Assembly (NCBI GenBank): GCA_019136395.1
Contig: JAGVUH010000691.1
Coordinates: 1 to 5,906, forward strand
From: Gammaproteobacteria bacterium
GTDB taxonomy: Bacteria; Pseudomonadota; Gammaproteobacteria; Chromatiales; Chromatiaceae
Length of the DNA: 5,906 bases
Direction of reading: 5' to 3'
The position numbers were made by a program, and so were the translations under genes. A model generated the notes under the pieces. It had not been told where the DNA came from. It did not search any database and saw nothing but the letters and a program-made list of their open reading frames with translations. The number at the start of each line of letters is the position of its first letter. The stretch's first letter is position 1. Positions 5,411 through 5,906 of the stretch are shown in pieces.

Positions 5411-5906
5411 TCACTGCAACCCCTCCCGCCGTTCGAACAGATAGTGGCTCACCCACCAGGTCTGGCCCTCGTCAAAGCCGAAGGTCTCGGCGACGGCGAG
5501 GAAGAACAGCCGCCAGCGCTGGAACCAGAGGCCGGCCTGGTCCGCGCCGTAGCAGTCAGCGAGGACGGGCATCAGGTCCTCCTTCCGGGCGTCCAGGTTG
5601 GCCAGCCAAGCGTTGGCGGTACGCTCATAGTGGCGGCCGGACCAGCGCCACTGGTCGATGAGGCGCAGATGGTCCTGGAAACGCAGGGGCAGGTCGTCGC
5701 TGGGCATAATGCCGCCGGTGAAGAAGTGGCGGCTCATCCAGTCGTCCTCGCCCTGGTCCTCGAAGGCGTAGGGGCGGTCGCGATGACAGAAGACGTGCAT
5801 GAAGAAGCGACCCTCGGGCTTGAGCCAGCCGGCGACGCGCTGGAAGAGCAGGCCCCAGTTGCGCATGTGCTCGAACATCTCCACCGACACCACCCGGTCG
5901 AAGCGC
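5411..5906 (-). CDS. Cfa-family SAM-dependent methyltransferase, C-terminal part (N-terminus beyond window)
   Basis: Only the last 164 codons are visible; the reading frame is open to the right edge (RFDRVVSVEMFEHM...), so the start lies outside. The GTG at 5893 is internal, not a start. The VSVEMFEHMRNW stretch corresponds to the post-SAM-motif strand and helix of class I methyltransferases (SIEMFEAVG in Cfa enzymes). WLKPEGRFFMHVFCHR is the next conserved strand region. HFFTGGIMPSDDLPLRFQ and the WFQRWRLFFLAVAETFGF/WWVSHYLF end are typical of the branch often annotated as cyclopropane-fatty-acyl-phospholipid synthase or coclaurine N-methyltransferase-like. The SAM-binding glycine loop should lie outside the window. 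The substrate is not decided by sequence; from the neighbours, an unsaturated acyl chain or lipid is the best guess. The stop codon overlaps the next gene's GTG start (GTGA), which implies translational coupling. Family assignment is strong, substrate weak. Confidence 0.85.
   Translation of the reverse strand, partial: RFDRVVSVEMFEHMRNWGLLFQRVAGWLKPEGRFFMHVFCHRDRPYAFEDQGEDDWMSRHFFTGGIMPSDDLPLRFQDHLRLIDQWRWSGRHYERTANAWLANLDARKEDLMPVLADCYGADQAGLWFQRWRLFFLAVAETFGFDEGQTWWVSHYLFERREGLQ

Larger units (their letters stand above)
4912..5414 (-). pseudogene. DUF2878 family membrane protein, disrupted by internal deletion and frameshift
   Basis: Two halves of one small membrane protein sit in different frames. 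The N-terminal half starts at GTG 5414, overlapping the upstream stop, with GGGAGGGG five bases before it. It reads MTARAASRLAV... then LILNLALFQLGWWALVLSAA and LIGLVIVALILAWHLGF, the first hydrophobic segments of DUF2878 proteins, then runs into Arg/Pro-rich sequence and stops near 5160. The C-terminal half, in another frame, resumes at about 5170 with PPAWMIALWANFATTLNLSL, RPWLAALLGLVCGPLAYWGG and a final hydrophobic segment, ending with TGA at 4914-4912. Between the halves (about 5170-5245) no frame encodes the hydrophobic helix the family normally has, so bases appear to be missing, not merely shifted. The net frame change equals loss of one base modulo three. The DUF2878 function is unknown; it is a recurrent partner of DUF1295, Cfa and lipocalin genes. 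A sequencing or assembly error would explain a frameshift but less easily the missing helix. Confidence 0.7.

Overview
The window is GC-rich and every recognisable gene lies on the minus strand, so it reads from the high-coordinate end downwards. Codon third positions are almost all G or C. The gene set and the composition suggest a proteobacterium, most likely a gammaproteobacterium. The inverted repeat at 3953-4052 resembles intergenic repeats I associate with purple sulfur bacteria (Chromatiales), but that placement is an inference from memory and I cannot test it here.

Layout, in transcription order: (1) the C-terminal part of a Cfa-family SAM-dependent methyltransferase, cut by the right edge (5411-5906); (2) a small DUF2878-type membrane protein that appears broken by an internal deletion and frame change (4912-5414); (3) a DUF1295 integral membrane protein of the steroid 5-alpha-reductase type (3935-4912) whose C-terminal tail runs through a 100-bp terminal-inverted-repeat element (3953-4052); (4) a Blc-type outer-membrane lipocalin (3379-3912); (5) a COG2907-type FAD-dependent amine oxidase/desaturase-like protein (2063-3382); (6) a 174-bp gap with a G-quadruplex-forming motif; (7) a DUF1365 protein (1076-1888); (8) a Cfa-like methyltransferase cut by the left edge (1-1071). 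Several junctions overlap (GTGA, TGATG, GTGA) or are a few bases apart, so this is very probably one operon, perhaps with a second transcript or a processing point in the 174-bp gap.

The set matches a known neighbourhood: flavin amine oxidase, DUF1365, Cfa-like methyltransferase, lipocalin, DUF2878 and DUF1295. It recurs in proteobacteria, and related genes have been linked to light or singlet-oxygen responses and to methylated, cyclopropane or furan fatty acids. The likely shared task is chemical modification of acyl chains already in membrane phospholipids. The methyltransferases would add a one-carbon unit, the flavoprotein would oxidise or desaturate, the DUF1295 protein may act as a membrane reductase or isoprenylcysteine-methyltransferase-like enzyme, and the lipocalin would carry or sequester the lipid product. 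No single gene here has its function proved by sequence alone.

The least expected features are signs of recent rearrangement: the damaged DUF2878 gene, two 12-bp tandem duplications within about 300 bp (one duplicating a stop/start junction), a mobile-looking palindromic element that supplies protein sequence to the DUF1295 C-terminus, and a roughly 50-residue atypical insert near the N-terminus of the Cfa-like enzyme whose DNA has better codon bias when read on the opposite strand.
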